64,000 nt of DNA from MWDV01 sp002070715 (GTDB taxonomy: Bacteria > Verrucomicrobiota > Verrucomicrobiia > Limisphaerales > MWDV01), in the NCBI GenBank assembly GCA_035411585.1, contig DAONTI010000002.1, positions 62,001 to 126,000 of the forward strand, read 5' to 3'. Each line of letters opens with the position of its first letter. Position 1 is the stretch's first letter. Both the position numbers and the translations under genes were made by a program. Under the pieces are notes generated by a model. It made no database searches and was not told where the DNA came from. It saw nothing but the letters and a program-made list of their open reading frames with translations. Positions 33,902 through 43,491 of this stretch are shown one piece after another.

Positions 33902-35287
33902 TTAAGGCCACACCACACGGAAGAACTGTTGCGGTGCCGATGGTTCGGGTAGGGGATAGGATAAAAGACCCGCAGGCGAGGTGATGTTTCCAAGGGGTTG
34001 CCAATCGCCGTCGGTCAGGCTGGCCCGAGATTCGACGGTGTAAGTGAAGTTGCTCAGCCCGTGCCAGGTAAGATGATTGGGCGCGGACAAAGTCAGCACG
34101 GGCTGCGGCACGAGGAGGCGCAACGCAGCCGGGGCGCTGGTGGTGCTGCCCGCAAGATTGTTGACGACGACAGAGTAGTGGCCCTGATGCACGGGCTGCA
34201 CGTTGTCGCGGGTGAAACGGCTGGCGGTGGCGCCCGCCAGCGGAAGGCCGTTGAACCACCATTGATACCCCAGCGGCGCGGTGCCAGTGGCGATGACGTG
34301 GAATTGCGCCGTAGCCGCCTGGGGCACAGTCAGATCTTCGGGCTGCCCGACAATGACCGGCGGCGTGGCGGGATGAGCGGGCGCATAAGGGATGCGGAAA
34401 TCCTTCACCACCGCCATGTGTTGCATGCCGCTGACGTGGGAATCGCCCGGGGTCACCGGCGCCACATCGCTCAACGGATGATACACCGCGGAATCAAACA
34501 CCAAGCCGTTCGGGAAACGGTGCGAGGGCAGCACCACGTCGGTCAGCGTGTTGGTCAGCGAAAAACTGGGCAGCACATAATCATAACGCGCGGTACGACC
34601 GGCGTTGGTATCCGGGTCGCCGCCGGTGCGGGCGTCCGTGGGAATGGGCGAATCGCTGAGGAAGGTTTTGAAGGTGGCCAGCGCCGCTTCGCCCGGCGCG
34701 TGGATGTTGAGGTCGCCGGCGACGATGATCCACGCGTGGGCGGGAAAGCTGGCTTGAATGAGGTTTTTCAGTTGCAGCGCCTGGCTGGCCCGGGTGCCGG
34801 CGGATTGGTTGTTGGCTTTCAGATGCACACTGACCACAAAAAGATCGTTCGTTCCGGGCAGATCAATCCGCGCCCAAGCGAACCCGCGATCCGGAATCAG
34901 CGGGTCGTCCCAGGTGCCCGTCTGAAGGAACGGATACCGGCTGATGATGCCGTTGGGGATGGTGTAATGCTCGGTCGCGCTGCTTTCGCGGAAATAATAA
35001 AAATTCGTTCCCCAGGTGGCATCCACCATCTGCCGGAAATTGGCCGGTGTGTTGTTGCTGTAATTGAATTCCTGGAGCGCCACAATGTCCGGCTGCAACC
35101 CCCGCAGGATGTTCAAGCCCGCCGTTTCATATTGTTGCCGGGTGCCGGAAGTCAGATTGGCCGCCACAACCCGCAGCGGGAAGTAGGCTGGCGATTCATC
35201 ACCCGCGAGTGGGCCCGGCAAGCCGAGCAGGGCACAGCCACCGACCACCGCCACAACGCGGCGCAGGGACTTAAACTTCAACCACAT
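33902..35287 (-). CDS. Secreted endonuclease/exonuclease/phosphatase-fold protein with Ig-like domain
   Basis: 461 residues. A signal peptide (VVAVVGGCALLGLPGPLAG) is followed by an EEP-fold catalytic domain (residues 35-290) with DIVALQEF (metal Glu), VHLKAN, VAGDLNIHAPGEA (Asp/Asn pair), YDYVLPS and a final HPLSDVAPV. An Ig-like domain follows (PPVIVGQPEDLTVPQAATAQF...YQWWFNGLPLAGA), then the module YTVESRASLTDGDWQPL...FFRVVWP. Likely an extracellular nuclease or phosphodiesterase; the substrate cannot be told. Confidence 0.82.
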   Translation of the reverse strand: MWLKFKSLRRVVAVVGGCALLGLPGPLAGDESPAYFPLRVVAANLTSGTRQQYETAGLNILRGLQPDIVALQEFNYSNNTPANFRQMVDATWGTNFYYFRESSATEHYTIPNGIISRYPFLQTGTWDDPLIPDRGFAWARIDLPGTNDLFVVSVHLKANNQSAGTRASQALQLKNLIQASFPAHAWIIVAGDLNIHAPGEAALATFKTFLSDSPIPTDARTGGDPDTNAGRTARYDYVLPSFSLTNTLTDVVLPSHRFPNGLVFDSAVYHPLSDVAPVTPGDSHVSGMQHMAVVKDFRIPYAPAHPATPPVIVGQPEDLTVPQAATAQFHVIATGTAPLGYQWWFNGLPLAGATASRFTRDNVQPVHQGHYSVVVNNLAGSTTSAPAALRLLVPQPVLTLSAPNHLTWHGLSNFTYTVESRASLTDGDWQPLGNITSPAGLLSYPLPEPSAPQQFFRVVWP

Positions 35288-35382
35288 CTGGTGTCGCCCG
35301 CGTGGTGGGTCTCATCCCTCGGTGGGCGCAAGCGGCCCGCCCCGCGTTGCGATATCGGCATCCGAGGAAAGAGAGAACGGAC

Positions 35383-36555
35383 TTAGTCGCACCCGTAAAA
35401 TTCTTCAACGACCCGGCGGAAATTGTTTTCGCCGACCTTCACAATGCCCATTTCGCGCAGCACATTTTCCGGCGAATCGCTGGCGTGGGCGGCATTGACC
35501 ATGACGCTTTGGCCAAACTCGCGCCGGATGGAGCCGGGCGGCGCTTTGGAAGGATCCGTTGGCCCAAGCACATCGCGGATTTTGGCCACCGCGTTCACGC
35601 CTTCATAGATCAGCGCGATGCATTTTTCCGAGCCGGGTTTGTGCCGTTGGTCGGGCGGGCATTGGGAGGGGAACTGGCCGGACATGAACTGAACGATATT
35701 TTCAAACTGGTCGTCGCCAAAGCTGGGCGAAATCAAGTCGGCCAACGCCTGTTGTTGCGTGCTGGAGAGGGCGAAGCCGAATTCCTTTTCCAAGGCCGCC
35801 CGGGCGCGGTTGCCGACGAGGTCCTTGAGTTTGGTGCGGAGGATTTCGCGGACCGGCCCGTAGAATTCCATGGCCTCGGCCACACTCATGCGGTGCAGTT
35901 TGATCCCCACGATGTAAAGGCCCGTGCGGGAGAAGAAATCAATGACGTTGCCCGGCCGGCCGGTGGGGAACCGGAAGTTGTCCGGTTTGATCAGCACCAG
36001 CGTGCGCTGCGGCGTTTCCCCGGGTTGATAGGCAATGACATTTTCCAGGACGCCGCCGTCTTGATCCGAGTAACGCGCCCAGAGTTTGAGCTTCTTCCGG
36101 GCTTCGGCAACGGTGGGCGCCGCCAAAACCGCTGGCTCGAAATAACGCACCTGATCATTGGCGTCGAAAATCAGGTCGCCGTACGTGTCCCGGATGGTTT
36201 CCCCCGTGCGCCGCAGCCGGGCGTGGTGGCCCACCACCGCCCGCACCTTGCGGACGGCGTCCTCGCCCTGAAACAGCAGGACCATGACCCGGCGGCGCAA
36301 TCCGGTTTGGGGATCGGGGCTGAGTTGCTGCCGGATGTAATCCCGGATGAGTTCCTGGATCCGCATCTCTTGGGGGTCGTCTTGGGAGATGGACACTTCG
36401 GCGTATTGGGCGACCAATTCCGGGCTGGGCGCGAACATGCGGGCGGCGGTGAATTCCACACCGCTGCGCGCGATCAAACGGCTCAAGATCCCGCCCGTGC
36501 GGGATTTGTGCAGGGAGTAAGGCGTAAGAATGACGTAAGCGAGTTCGGAGGACAT
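35383..36555 (-). CDS. Tandem nucleoside diphosphate kinase-domain protein
   Basis: 390 residues with two NDP-kinase-like domains. The first (about 1-130) begins AYVILTPYSLHKSRTGGIL and ends near TGETIRDTYGDLIF. The second (about 175-385) begins TLVLIKPDNFRFPTGRPGNVI and ends PPGSIRREFG...NAAHASDSPENVL, with the active-site His357 in AAHASDS. The first domain has no such His, so only the second is likely catalytic (transfer of phosphate between nucleotides). The second domain carries an insertion of about 50 residues after EFYGPV. The gene is four bases downstream of DUF5679. Confidence 0.82.
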   Translation of the reverse strand: MSSELAYVILTPYSLHKSRTGGILSRLIARSGVEFTAARMFAPSPELVAQYAEVSISQDDPQEMRIQELIRDYIRQQLSPDPQTGLRRRVMVLLFQGEDAVRKVRAVVGHHARLRRTGETIRDTYGDLIFDANDQVRYFEPAVLAAPTVAEARKKLKLWARYSDQDGGVLENVIAYQPGETPQRTLVLIKPDNFRFPTGRPGNVIDFFSRTGLYIVGIKLHRMSVAEAMEFYGPVREILRTKLKDLVGNRARAALEKEFGFALSSTQQQALADLISPSFGDDQFENIVQFMSGQFPSQCPPDQRHKPGSEKCIALIYEGVNAVAKIRDVLGPTDPSKAPPGSIRREFGQSVMVNAAHASDSPENVLREMGIVKVGENNFRRVVEEFYGCD

Positions 36556-36559
36556 AGAA

Positions 36560-36754
36560 TTATTCGTGGGCCGGAGGCTTGAGGGCGGACGGTTTGGCGG
36601 GTGCCGTCGCTTTACCGCCCAAAATCTTAAACATGGCCGCGCCGCAGGTCGGGCATTTGCCCTTGATCGCTTTGCGGCCGTTCTTCGTGATTACTTCGAC
36701 GCCGTCCGCGATCTCTTTCCTGGCTTTACATTTGACACAGTATCCATCTGCCAT
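36560..36754 (-). CDS. DUF5679 zinc-ribbon protein
   Basis: 64 residues. CVKCKARKEI and CPTCGAAMFKI form a four-Cys zinc ribbon, with KNGRKAIKGKC between, the DUF5679 pattern. The C-terminal tail is Ala/Pro/Lys-rich. Function unknown; probably binds nucleic acid or protein. It precedes the NDP-kinase gene by four bases. Confidence 0.85.
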   Translation of the reverse strand: MADGYCVKCKARKEIADGVEVITKNGRKAIKGKCPTCGAAMFKILGGKATAPAKPSALKPPAHE

Positions 36755-36851
36755 AAAAAGGGATCGTCCTGGGTGGGCTTGATTGCTCCCGGAGATACTG
36801 GCCTTAGCTTACGCAACCCCGGGGGCCGCCGTCAATAACGAAACCGGAAGT

Positions 36852-36868
36852 ATCCCGCGAGGCGGGAT
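36852..36868. repeat. Intergenic palindrome upstream of DUF5679
   Basis: ATCCCGC gag GCGGGAT, a perfect seven-base stem. It has no T-run on either side and could be an operator or a REP-like element. Confidence 0.35.
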
Positions 36869-36900
36869 CGGTGAATTTTATTGAAAACGGGCTAATTCCA

Positions 36901-36935
36901 CAAAAAACAGGCCGGATTTTTAATGACCGGCCAGC
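36901..36935 (-). terminator. Rho-independent terminator of the acyl-CoA ligase gene
   Basis: On the minus strand, GGCCGG (36932-36927) pairs with CCGGCC (36915-36910) around an eleven-base loop and is followed by TGTTTTTT, starting three bases after the stop codon. Confidence 0.75.
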
Positions 36936-38432
36936 TTACGCTGGCGGCTGCTCCGGCGCCGTGGCCATCTGGCGCAGCGTGGTTTTGAGGATTTTGCCTG
37001 TGGTATTTCGGGGGAGGGCTTCCACGAACCGGATGCGGCGCGGCACTTTGTGATCGGCCAGTCGTTGTTTCAAAAAGGCGAGCAGTTCCTTTTCATTTAC
37101 GGTGGTTCCCGGGGCGGGAGCCACGTAGGCGAGCGGTTGTTCGCCGCGCCGCGGATCAGGGATGCCGATGACGGCGGCCTCCGCCACACCGGCAAACTGG
37201 TAGAGCACTTCCTCGATCTCCCGCGGATAAACATTGATGCCGTTGACCAGCAACATGTCCTTTTTGCGATCGGTGATGAAGAAGTAGCCGTCGGCGTCTT
37301 GATAGCCGATGTCGCCCGTCAACAACCAGCCGTTGCGTTTCACCTTGGCGGTTTCCTCCGGTTGGTTCCAATAGCCCAACATCACGTTCCCGCCCCGCAC
37401 GCAAAGTTCCCCGATGGCTTGGGGCGGAAGTTGCCGGCCGGTTTCGTCCTGGATGCTGACTTCCACGTTGGGGATCGGTATGCCAATGGAGCCGGGTTTC
37501 CGGTGCGAGTTCAAAGGATTTTTGCAGACCACCGGACTGGCTTCGCTCAGGCCGTAACCTTCAATGAGCGGAATGCCAAACTTGGCCTCGAAATCCCGCA
37601 ACACCTGCACCGGCAACGGCGCCGCGCCGCTGACGCAGAGCCGTATAGGCAGGGGCGGTTGCAGGGGGGAAGCCACCATGCTGCGGTAGAATTGCGGAAT
37701 CGCCGGCAGCACCGTGGCCTGCCGTTGCAGGATTTCCTGGAGCACGTTGCGGGGCGGATGCAGCGACCGCACCAGTACAATGCTGCCGCCCACGGTCAAG
37801 GGCAACAACAGGCCCACGGTGAGCATGTAGCTGTGGAACATCGGCAGGAGGACGGCAAAACGATCCGCGTCCACCGTGCATAACACCTCGCGGCAACTGG
37901 CCACATTATGCAGCAGGTTGCCGTGCGAAAGCATGGCCCCCCGCGGTTTGCCCGTGGTGCCGGACGTGTAAACGATCACCGCCAGATCGTCTTCTCCGCA
38001 GTCGGCGATGGCGGGGTGCGGATTTTCCGGAAAGGACGCAAAGGTTTCCGCGAATAACAGGCGCAAAGAGGGTCGCTTCACCAGCAAACTTTCGGCGGCG
38101 GCGCGCAACGTCTCGTCGGTGACCAGCAAATCCATCCCGGCATCTTCAACCAAAAATTGCACTTCGGGGGGTTTGAGGTTGTTGTTGATCGGCACCACGA
38201 CGGCGCCGGTTTGCAGGATGCCGAACAAGGCATGCAAGAACTCCGGACAATTGCGCATCCAAAGCCCCACGCGGTCGCCGGGTTTGACCTCCAAGGAAGA
38301 GCGGAGATGGGCGGTGACGTTGTTCGCCAGCCGGCGCAGATCGGCGTAGGTCAACTCACTCGGGCCCCAGTAAACCGCGGTTTTCGCAGCGTGCGCATCC
38401 GCTGCGGCCGCAAAAGCAGTCGCCAGATTCAT
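36936..38432 (-). CDS. fadD: Long-chain acyl-CoA synthetase (AMP-forming)
   Basis: 498 residues. AMP-binding signature VIVYTSGTTGKPRGAMLSH, then LIEGYGLSEASPVV, GELCVRGGNVMLGYWNQPEET, WLLTGDIGYQDADGYFFITDRKKDM and the C-terminal Lys region PRNTTGKILKTTLRQ. It activates a carboxylic acid, most likely a fatty acid, with ATP and CoA. The exact substrate is inferred only from overall pattern, so the symbol is approximate. A single-gene unit with its own terminator, divergent from rnd. Confidence 0.87.
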   Translation of the reverse strand: MNLATAFAAAADAHAAKTAVYWGPSELTYADLRRLANNVTAHLRSSLEVKPGDRVGLWMRNCPEFLHALFGILQTGAVVVPINNNLKPPEVQFLVEDAGMDLLVTDETLRAAAESLLVKRPSLRLLFAETFASFPENPHPAIADCGEDDLAVIVYTSGTTGKPRGAMLSHGNLLHNVASCREVLCTVDADRFAVLLPMFHSYMLTVGLLLPLTVGGSIVLVRSLHPPRNVLQEILQRQATVLPAIPQFYRSMVASPLQPPLPIRLCVSGAAPLPVQVLRDFEAKFGIPLIEGYGLSEASPVVCKNPLNSHRKPGSIGIPIPNVEVSIQDETGRQLPPQAIGELCVRGGNVMLGYWNQPEETAKVKRNGWLLTGDIGYQDADGYFFITDRKKDMLLVNGINVYPREIEEVLYQFAGVAEAAVIGIPDPRRGEQPLAYVAPAPGTTVNEKELLAFLKQRLADHKVPRRIRFVEALPRNTTGKILKTTLRQMATAPEQPPA

Positions 38433-38533
38433 GGGCGACTATCTTGGGCCGATTTGGCCCGGCTGGCAAGTGCCGCCAAGCGGTTTGTAACGGAACTTGG
38501 CACGGCCCCGGCCTCGCGGCATACTGGCGCGGC

Positions 38534-39604
38534 GTGATCGAAACGAACGAAAGGTTGGAAGCTTTTTTGCCCGAACTACGGGCCGCCCAATGGGTTGCGG
38601 TGGATACCGAGGCCGACAGCCTGCACGCTTATCCCGAAAAAATCTGCCTGATCCAAATCAGCCTGGAAACCGGCGACTGGCTCGTGGATCCACTGGCTGG
38701 CATGGATTTGCCGAAGCTCCTGGCCGTGCTCCAAGACCGCGAATTGTTGATGCATGGCGCGGATTACGATCTCCGGTTGTTTTGGAAGCATTACCGGTTC
38801 TCTCCGCGCCGGGTGTTCGACACCATGTTGGCGGCGGAGTTGTTGGGATACCGCCAGTTCAGTCTGAACGCCCTCGTGGACCGTTACTTGGGGATCACGC
38901 TGGACAAGGGCATGCAAAAGGCGGATTGGGCCAAACGTCCGCTTACGGAGCGGATGAAGGCTTACGCCCGCAACGATACCCGCCATCTCAAACGGCTTGC
39001 GGACAAATTACGCGGTGAATTGCAGGAAAAGGGCCGCTTGGCATGGCACGAGGAATTCTGCGCCTGGCAAATCCGGGATTGCGCGAACCAGACCGAGCCG
39101 GATGAAAACACCGTCTGGCGGATGAAAGGCAGCCACCAGCTCAGCCGCCCGGCTTTGGCGGTCTTGCAGGAATTGTGGCACTGGCGTGAAAAGGAGGCTA
39201 TCGCCACCAATCGCCCGCCGTTTTTCATCCTGCCCCATGAGACGCTTACCCGGCTGGCCCAAGCCGCTGTTGATGCCGAACTCGTTGATTTGCTCCTTCC
39301 GCGGCGATTTTCAAACCGTCGTCGTGAGGGCGTGCATCGGGCGTTGCGACGCGGATTGACGCTTCCGGATCACCAACATCCCGAATTGATCCGCACACCG
39401 ACCCGGCGTCTCACGGAGGCCGAACGACGCCGGCTGGCCGATCTTGAGCGTCGTCGCGACGCGCAGGCGGCCCGTTTGGGACTAAACCCCGCCTTAATTG
39501 CGCCCCGCGCCACCCTGCGCGACCTGGCCCGGAATTGGGATAAATACGCCTCGGAACTGATGCAGTGGCAGCGGGAATTACTCCAAGCTCCCGTCTCTTC
39601 GTAA
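38534..39604 (+). CDS. rnd: Ribonuclease D
   Basis: 356 residues from GTG 38534. The DEDD 3'-5' exonuclease motifs are VAVDTEADSL (Asp-Glu), HGADYDLRL and YARNDTRHLKRL. An HRDC domain follows (LSRPALAVLQELWHWREKEAIATNRPPFFILPHETLTRLA), as in RNase D, which trims tRNA and other RNA 3' ends. The C-terminal region is basic. GTG is used because the motif at residue 15 begins near the normal start. Divergent from the acyl-CoA ligase gene. Confidence 0.88.
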   Translation: MIETNERLEAFLPELRAAQWVAVDTEADSLHAYPEKICLIQISLETGDWLVDPLAGMDLPKLLAVLQDRELLMHGADYDLRLFWKHYRFSPRRVFDTMLAAELLGYRQFSLNALVDRYLGITLDKGMQKADWAKRPLTERMKAYARNDTRHLKRLADKLRGELQEKGRLAWHEEFCAWQIRDCANQTEPDENTVWRMKGSHQLSRPALAVLQELWHWREKEAIATNRPPFFILPHETLTRLAQAAVDAELVDLLLPRRFSNRRREGVHRALRRGLTLPDHQHPELIRTPTRRLTEAERRRLADLERRRDAQAARLGLNPALIAPRATLRDLARNWDKYASELMQWQRELLQAPVSS

Positions 39605-40324
39605 ACAGGCGGAGCGGGCCAAGCGGTAGAGGCAGGCATCCGACTTCGATTCCGACCCGATTTGCGCGTTTTTATTTTGCTTTGCGGGAATCGGTTTATT
39701 CAAACCCCGGTCAGCCGGTGCATATCGTAAACCGACCGTGAGTTAGGATGGTCCGGGGTGGTGACGATCGTCGGTTCGCGAAAAGCGGGTTTGCGGGATT
39801 TTCTCCATAAAGCAACAGGGCCGGATTTGCATCCGGCCCTGCCACTGAGAACAAGCCTAAAAATCTCTTCCACCCGATGCGGCGCCGCAGACTCACGCCC
39901 TTTGCACACACGGAACACTGCACTTCTGCATCGCAATGACGCCCTTACCATAGCCGAACCGGCCATTCCCGCCAGTCCCCAAAACTGGGGACAAACCGTA
40001 AATCCGATGAAATGCCCTCCCAGGATGCGGTTCGTCGGTTTCCCGGTTTTCCAGAATTCCCGGAAAGCGATGGCTGTGACTGCGCCTCATTGGACTGGGT
40101 TATTTGCCGCCGACGAGGTGGCTGGAGACGAGAATTCTCCGGCACCATGAAAATCATTAAGCAAAGTAAGGTTTGACATTTTTCCGCAAACCGGTATTGC
40201 TGCGGCATCTCAAATCGAAGGATTGCAAGTATGAATCAGCGCGTTGGTGACACATGGCCCATGAAATAATGAAGTACGCGGACAACTGTGATTTAATTCC
40301 GAACTCAAACCACACATTAAAACC
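39605..40324. other. Non-coding stretch of 720 bases with two hairpins
   Basis: No protein frame is supported. It contains the palindrome GGGCCGGAT..ATCCGGCCC (39818-39839) and GTCCCC AAAACT GGGGAC (39975-39992). The first could terminate rnd but lacks a T-run. The last 150 bases hold the promoter for the gene at 40325. Confidence 0.5.
40173..40200 (+). promoter_or_regulatory. Possible sigma70-type promoter for the gene at 40325
   Basis: A consensus TTGACA at 40173-40178 and TATTGC at 40195-40200, with 16 bases between, 125 bases before the start codon. The long leader is unexplained. Confidence 0.4.
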
Positions 40325-41206
40325 ATGAAAAAAATCGTAACCATCCTGCTCCTGGCCGCCGCCTGCGTGGCGCTGCCGCACTTTGTCACCGCCCAGCCTG
40401 TTGTGGCCGGGCATTATCCCGCCGGTGCCGAGGGCATCAAAGGCGGCTCGCTCCCGCCGCCGGGCTTCTATTTCCGCGATTACAACTTCTTTTATTCCGC
40501 GGACCGGTTCAAAGACGGCCCTCCGCGGTTCGACATCTTTGCGTATATCAACGCACCCCGCCTCATCTGGATGACTGATCTGGAAATCTTGGGCGCCACC
40601 TACGGCATGGATGTGATTGTGCCGTTTGGTTACATGGATTGGAAAGCCATGGGGCAAAAGAAAACGCATTTCGGCCTGGGCGATATTCAAATTGAACCCC
40701 TGTTGCTCTCGTGGCATTTGGACCAACTGGATCTGGCGGCGGGTTATGCCGTTTGGGCGCCCACGGGCAACTACAGCCGGAATCGCCCCGATCTGCTCGC
40801 CAAAGGTTTCTGGTCGCACATGCTCACCTTCGGCGGCACGTATTATCCCGACCCGGAAAAGACCTGGGCGGTGTCGCTGCTGAACCGTTATGAATTCAGC
40901 CATGAACAGCGCAAGACCCACGTTGATCCGGGCCAGGTGTACACCTTGGAATGGGGGTTGAGCAAAAACGTCGGCAAAGGCATTGACTTGGGCCTGATCG
41001 GTTATTACCAGCAGCAGGTGACCAAGGACAAAGGGAGAAACCGTTTCTCGGACAAACTGGACCGTAAAATGGGTATTGGTCCGGAGGTCAACGCGTTCTG
41101 TCCGAAGCTGGGATTGTTCGCCTCGCTGCGGTATGCGTATGAATTCGCCGCCAAGGAACGGCCGGAAGGACATCTGTTCACCCTGACTCTGACCAAGCCG
41201 CTCTAA
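40325..41206 (+). CDS. Outer-membrane transporter-like protein (Phenol_MetA_deg / SphA family)
   Basis: 293 residues with a signal peptide (IVTILLLAAACVALPHFVTA). Regularly alternating beta strands, with PGFYFRDYNFFYSADRF, FGLGDIQIEPLLLSWH, GYAVWAPTGNYSRN, WSHMLTFGGTYYPD and a final LFTLTLTKPL ending in the aromatic/hydrophobic strand pattern of outer-membrane barrels. The family is annotated as 'transporter' or 'MetA pathway of phenol degradation'; the ligand is unknown. It is transcribed alone and closed by the terminator at 41232. Confidence 0.8.
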   Translation: MKKIVTILLLAAACVALPHFVTAQPVVAGHYPAGAEGIKGGSLPPPGFYFRDYNFFYSADRFKDGPPRFDIFAYINAPRLIWMTDLEILGATYGMDVIVPFGYMDWKAMGQKKTHFGLGDIQIEPLLLSWHLDQLDLAAGYAVWAPTGNYSRNRPDLLAKGFWSHMLTFGGTYYPDPEKTWAVSLLNRYEFSHEQRKTHVDPGQVYTLEWGLSKNVGKGIDLGLIGYYQQQVTKDKGRNRFSDKLDRKMGIGPEVNAFCPKLGLFASLRYAYEFAAKERPEGHLFTLTLTKPL

Positions 41207-41231
41207 CCGCGCCGCCGGAAGACTGACGATT

Positions 41232-41270
41232 TCAGGCCGGGCCGGAGTTGCCGCCCGGCCTGATTTTTTT
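41232..41270 (+). terminator. Rho-independent terminator
   Basis: The stem AGGCCGGGC (41234-41242) with GCCCGGCCT (41253-41261), followed by GATTTTTTT. It ends the transporter-like gene and lies between convergent genes. Confidence 0.85.
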
Positions 41271-41284
41271 GCAGAAGCCCGGCG

Positions 41285-42832
41285 TTACTTGGCCACTTCC
41301 ACACACCGGGTCTCGCGGATCACCGCCACTTTGATCTGGCCGGGGTATTGCAGTTCATTTTGAATTTGTGACGCGAGGCTGCGCGCCAAAATGAACGCGT
41401 CCTCGTCCGTGACGTTTTCCGGCTGCACAAACACGCGCAACTCGCGTCCCGCTTGCAACGCATAGCTGCGGTCCACCCCGGGGAAACGGGACGCCAGTTT
41501 TTCCAGGTCCGCAATGCGTTTCAAATAGGTGGCCAGACTCTCGGAACGCGCGCCGGGACGCGAGGCGCTGATCGCATCGGCGGTGCTGACCAGGATGCCG
41601 TACGGTCCGATCGGCGGGACATCATTGTGGTGTGAAGCCACTCCGTGAACCACGGTTTCAGATTCCCCGTAACGCCGCGCGATCTCCGCGCCGACCGTGG
41701 CGTGGGGGCCTTCCATCTCGTGGCTCACCGCCTTGCCGATATCGTGCAGCAACCCGGCGCGTTTTGCCGTCGGTACATCCAGTCCCAATTCCGCGGCCAG
41801 GAGGCCGGTCAGGTGCGCCACCTCCACCGAATGGACGAGGATGTTTTGCGCGTAGCTTTGGCGGAAATGCAGCCGGCCCAGCAGTTTTAGCAGTTCCGGA
41901 TGCAGCGGTTGCACGCCGGCATCGCGGGCCGCCTCGGTGCCGAGGCGCTCAATGGTTTCCTCCATTTCCTTGGCCACCTGCGCCACCACCTCTTCGATGC
42001 GCGAGGGATGGATGCGCCCGTCCGCGATCAGGCGTTGCATCGCTTCGCGGGCAATTTGGCGCCGCACCGGGTCAAAGCCGGAAAGAACCACCGTACCGGG
42101 GGCGTCGTCTATCAACACGGTCACGCCGGTGATCATTTCAAAAGCGCGGATGTTCCGTCCCTCGCGCCCGATGATGCGCCCCTTGACCTCGTCGCCGATG
42201 GCGATGCTCGTGGTCAGGTGCTCGGCGTGGGAGGTGCCGGCGTAGCGTTGAATGGCCAGCGCGATGATGTCGCGGGCCTTGGCCTCGGCCCCCGCGTGGG
42301 CCTGCTCGACAATCCGCTGGGCCAGATGGTTGGCGTCGCGCTCGGCCTCCAGGCGCACCTGGGCGAGAAAACTTTCCCGCGCCGCAGTCTCGTCGAGCTG
42401 CGCCACCGCGCGGAGCTGTTCGCGGCGCTGGCGGGAGAGTTCCTCGATTTCGTGTTCGCGCTGGGTCAGGGCGGCGCGGCGTTGTTCCAACGCCTCGTGC
42501 TGACCCTGCAACCGTTTTTCCAGGTCCACCAGCCGCGCGAGTTGGGCGTTGAGCAGGGATTCGCGTTCCGCCTGCCGGCGCTCGGTTTCAAGCTGGCCCG
42601 CCTGCCGTTGGGCCAGGGATTGTTCCACCTCCTGCCGCAGTTTGAGGGCCTCCTCCTGGGCGACAATCCGGCTTTGCCGGAGCAGTTGGTCCGCCTCCAT
42701 CTGCTGGCGGGCCGTTTCCGCCTCGCGCACCGCGCGCGTGGTCCGGTCGCGCCACCAGAAAAAGAGGTAGCACCCCGCCGCCCCCAAAACCAAGGACACC
42801 GCGCCTTCTACGATATTGCCGAGCAAAGTCAT
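41285..42832 (-). CDS. rny: Ribonuclease Y
   Basis: 515 residues. N-terminal membrane anchor (VSLVLGAAGCYLFFWW), a long coiled coil (residues 30-200, rich in Glu/Arg/Gln), a KH domain (GRIIGREGRNIRAFEMITGV) and an HD phosphohydrolase domain (SVEVAHLTGLLAAEL, LLHDIGKAVSHEMEGPH). It starts endonucleolytic mRNA decay at the membrane. It lies 18 bases after the formyl-THF cyclo-ligase gene in the rarA operon. Confidence 0.95.
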   Translation of the reverse strand: MTLLGNIVEGAVSLVLGAAGCYLFFWWRDRTTRAVREAETARQQMEADQLLRQSRIVAQEEALKLRQEVEQSLAQRQAGQLETERRQAERESLLNAQLARLVDLEKRLQGQHEALEQRRAALTQREHEIEELSRQRREQLRAVAQLDETAARESFLAQVRLEAERDANHLAQRIVEQAHAGAEAKARDIIALAIQRYAGTSHAEHLTTSIAIGDEVKGRIIGREGRNIRAFEMITGVTVLIDDAPGTVVLSGFDPVRRQIAREAMQRLIADGRIHPSRIEEVVAQVAKEMEETIERLGTEAARDAGVQPLHPELLKLLGRLHFRQSYAQNILVHSVEVAHLTGLLAAELGLDVPTAKRAGLLHDIGKAVSHEMEGPHATVGAEIARRYGESETVVHGVASHHNDVPPIGPYGILVSTADAISASRPGARSESLATYLKRIADLEKLASRFPGVDRSYALQAGRELRVFVQPENVTDEDAFILARSLASQIQNELQYPGQIKVAVIRETRCVEVAK

Positions 42833-42850
42833 TCCCGAACCGCGCGCCGC

Positions 42851-43429
42851 TCAGCACTCCAGCCAGCGCGACGGAGTCAATATGCAATTCAACCGCACGT
42901 CCTGCGGGCCGACGGGCACTTCGGAAACCACTTGCTCGTCGAAGGCCACCCCGCATTTCATGCCCGGTGCGTCGGCCAGCAGCCGGTCGTAATACCCTTT
43001 CCCGCGGCCCAGCCGGCGCCCGCACGGATCAAAGGCTAACCCGGGCACGAAGATCAAGTCCAGCCGGTTCATCGCCAGATTGGGACAATCCCCGTGAGGC
43101 TCGGGAATACCCAGCCAGCCGGGCCGCAGATCAGCGTTCAAATCAGACAGCACAGCGGCGGTATATTGTTGGGTGGTTGGGTCAAATCGGGGCAGGGCCA
43201 CAGTTCGTCCCGTCGCCCGCGCCTCCGTTATCAGCGTCCAGATGTTCAATTCCTGCGGCAGCGGCGCGAAAAACAAAACCGATTTGGCGGTGATCCAGAC
43301 GGGTTGTTGCCGGAGCCGTTGACAGGCGGCTTCCGCGGTGCGGGCCCGGTCGGCTGCCGAAAGTTCCCGTAACCAGCCGCGCATCTGCCGGCGCAGCGTG
43401 GCTTTGGCGGTTTGCAGTTGGTTATCCAT
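42851..43429 (-). CDS. 5-formyltetrahydrofolate cyclo-ligase
   Basis: 192 residues. Motifs ATLRRQMRGWL at the N-terminus, SVLFFAPLPQELNIW, IFVPGLAFDPCGRRLGRGKGYYDRLL near the C-terminus. It converts 5-formyl-THF to 5,10-methenyl-THF with ATP. ATG 43429 is chosen from the start of the family. It lies between rarA and rny in the same direction. Confidence 0.92.
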   Translation of the reverse strand: MDNQLQTAKATLRRQMRGWLRELSAADRARTAEAACQRLRQQPVWITAKSVLFFAPLPQELNIWTLITEARATGRTVALPRFDPTTQQYTAAVLSDLNADLRPGWLGIPEPHGDCPNLAMNRLDLIFVPGLAFDPCGRRLGRGKGYYDRLLADAPGMKCGVAFDEQVVSEVPVGPQDVRLNCILTPSRWLEC

Positions 43430-43491
43430 CGGCGCGGGGTTCAGAGGTGGGATTCGGAAGGCGGAGCAGCGGTCTCCTTGCGGGAAACACC

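Noticed and set aside
40157..41173. A 338-codon minus-strand frame over the transporter-like gene
   Set aside because: The plus strand has signal peptide, barrel-like strands, promoter and terminator; the antisense frame has none.
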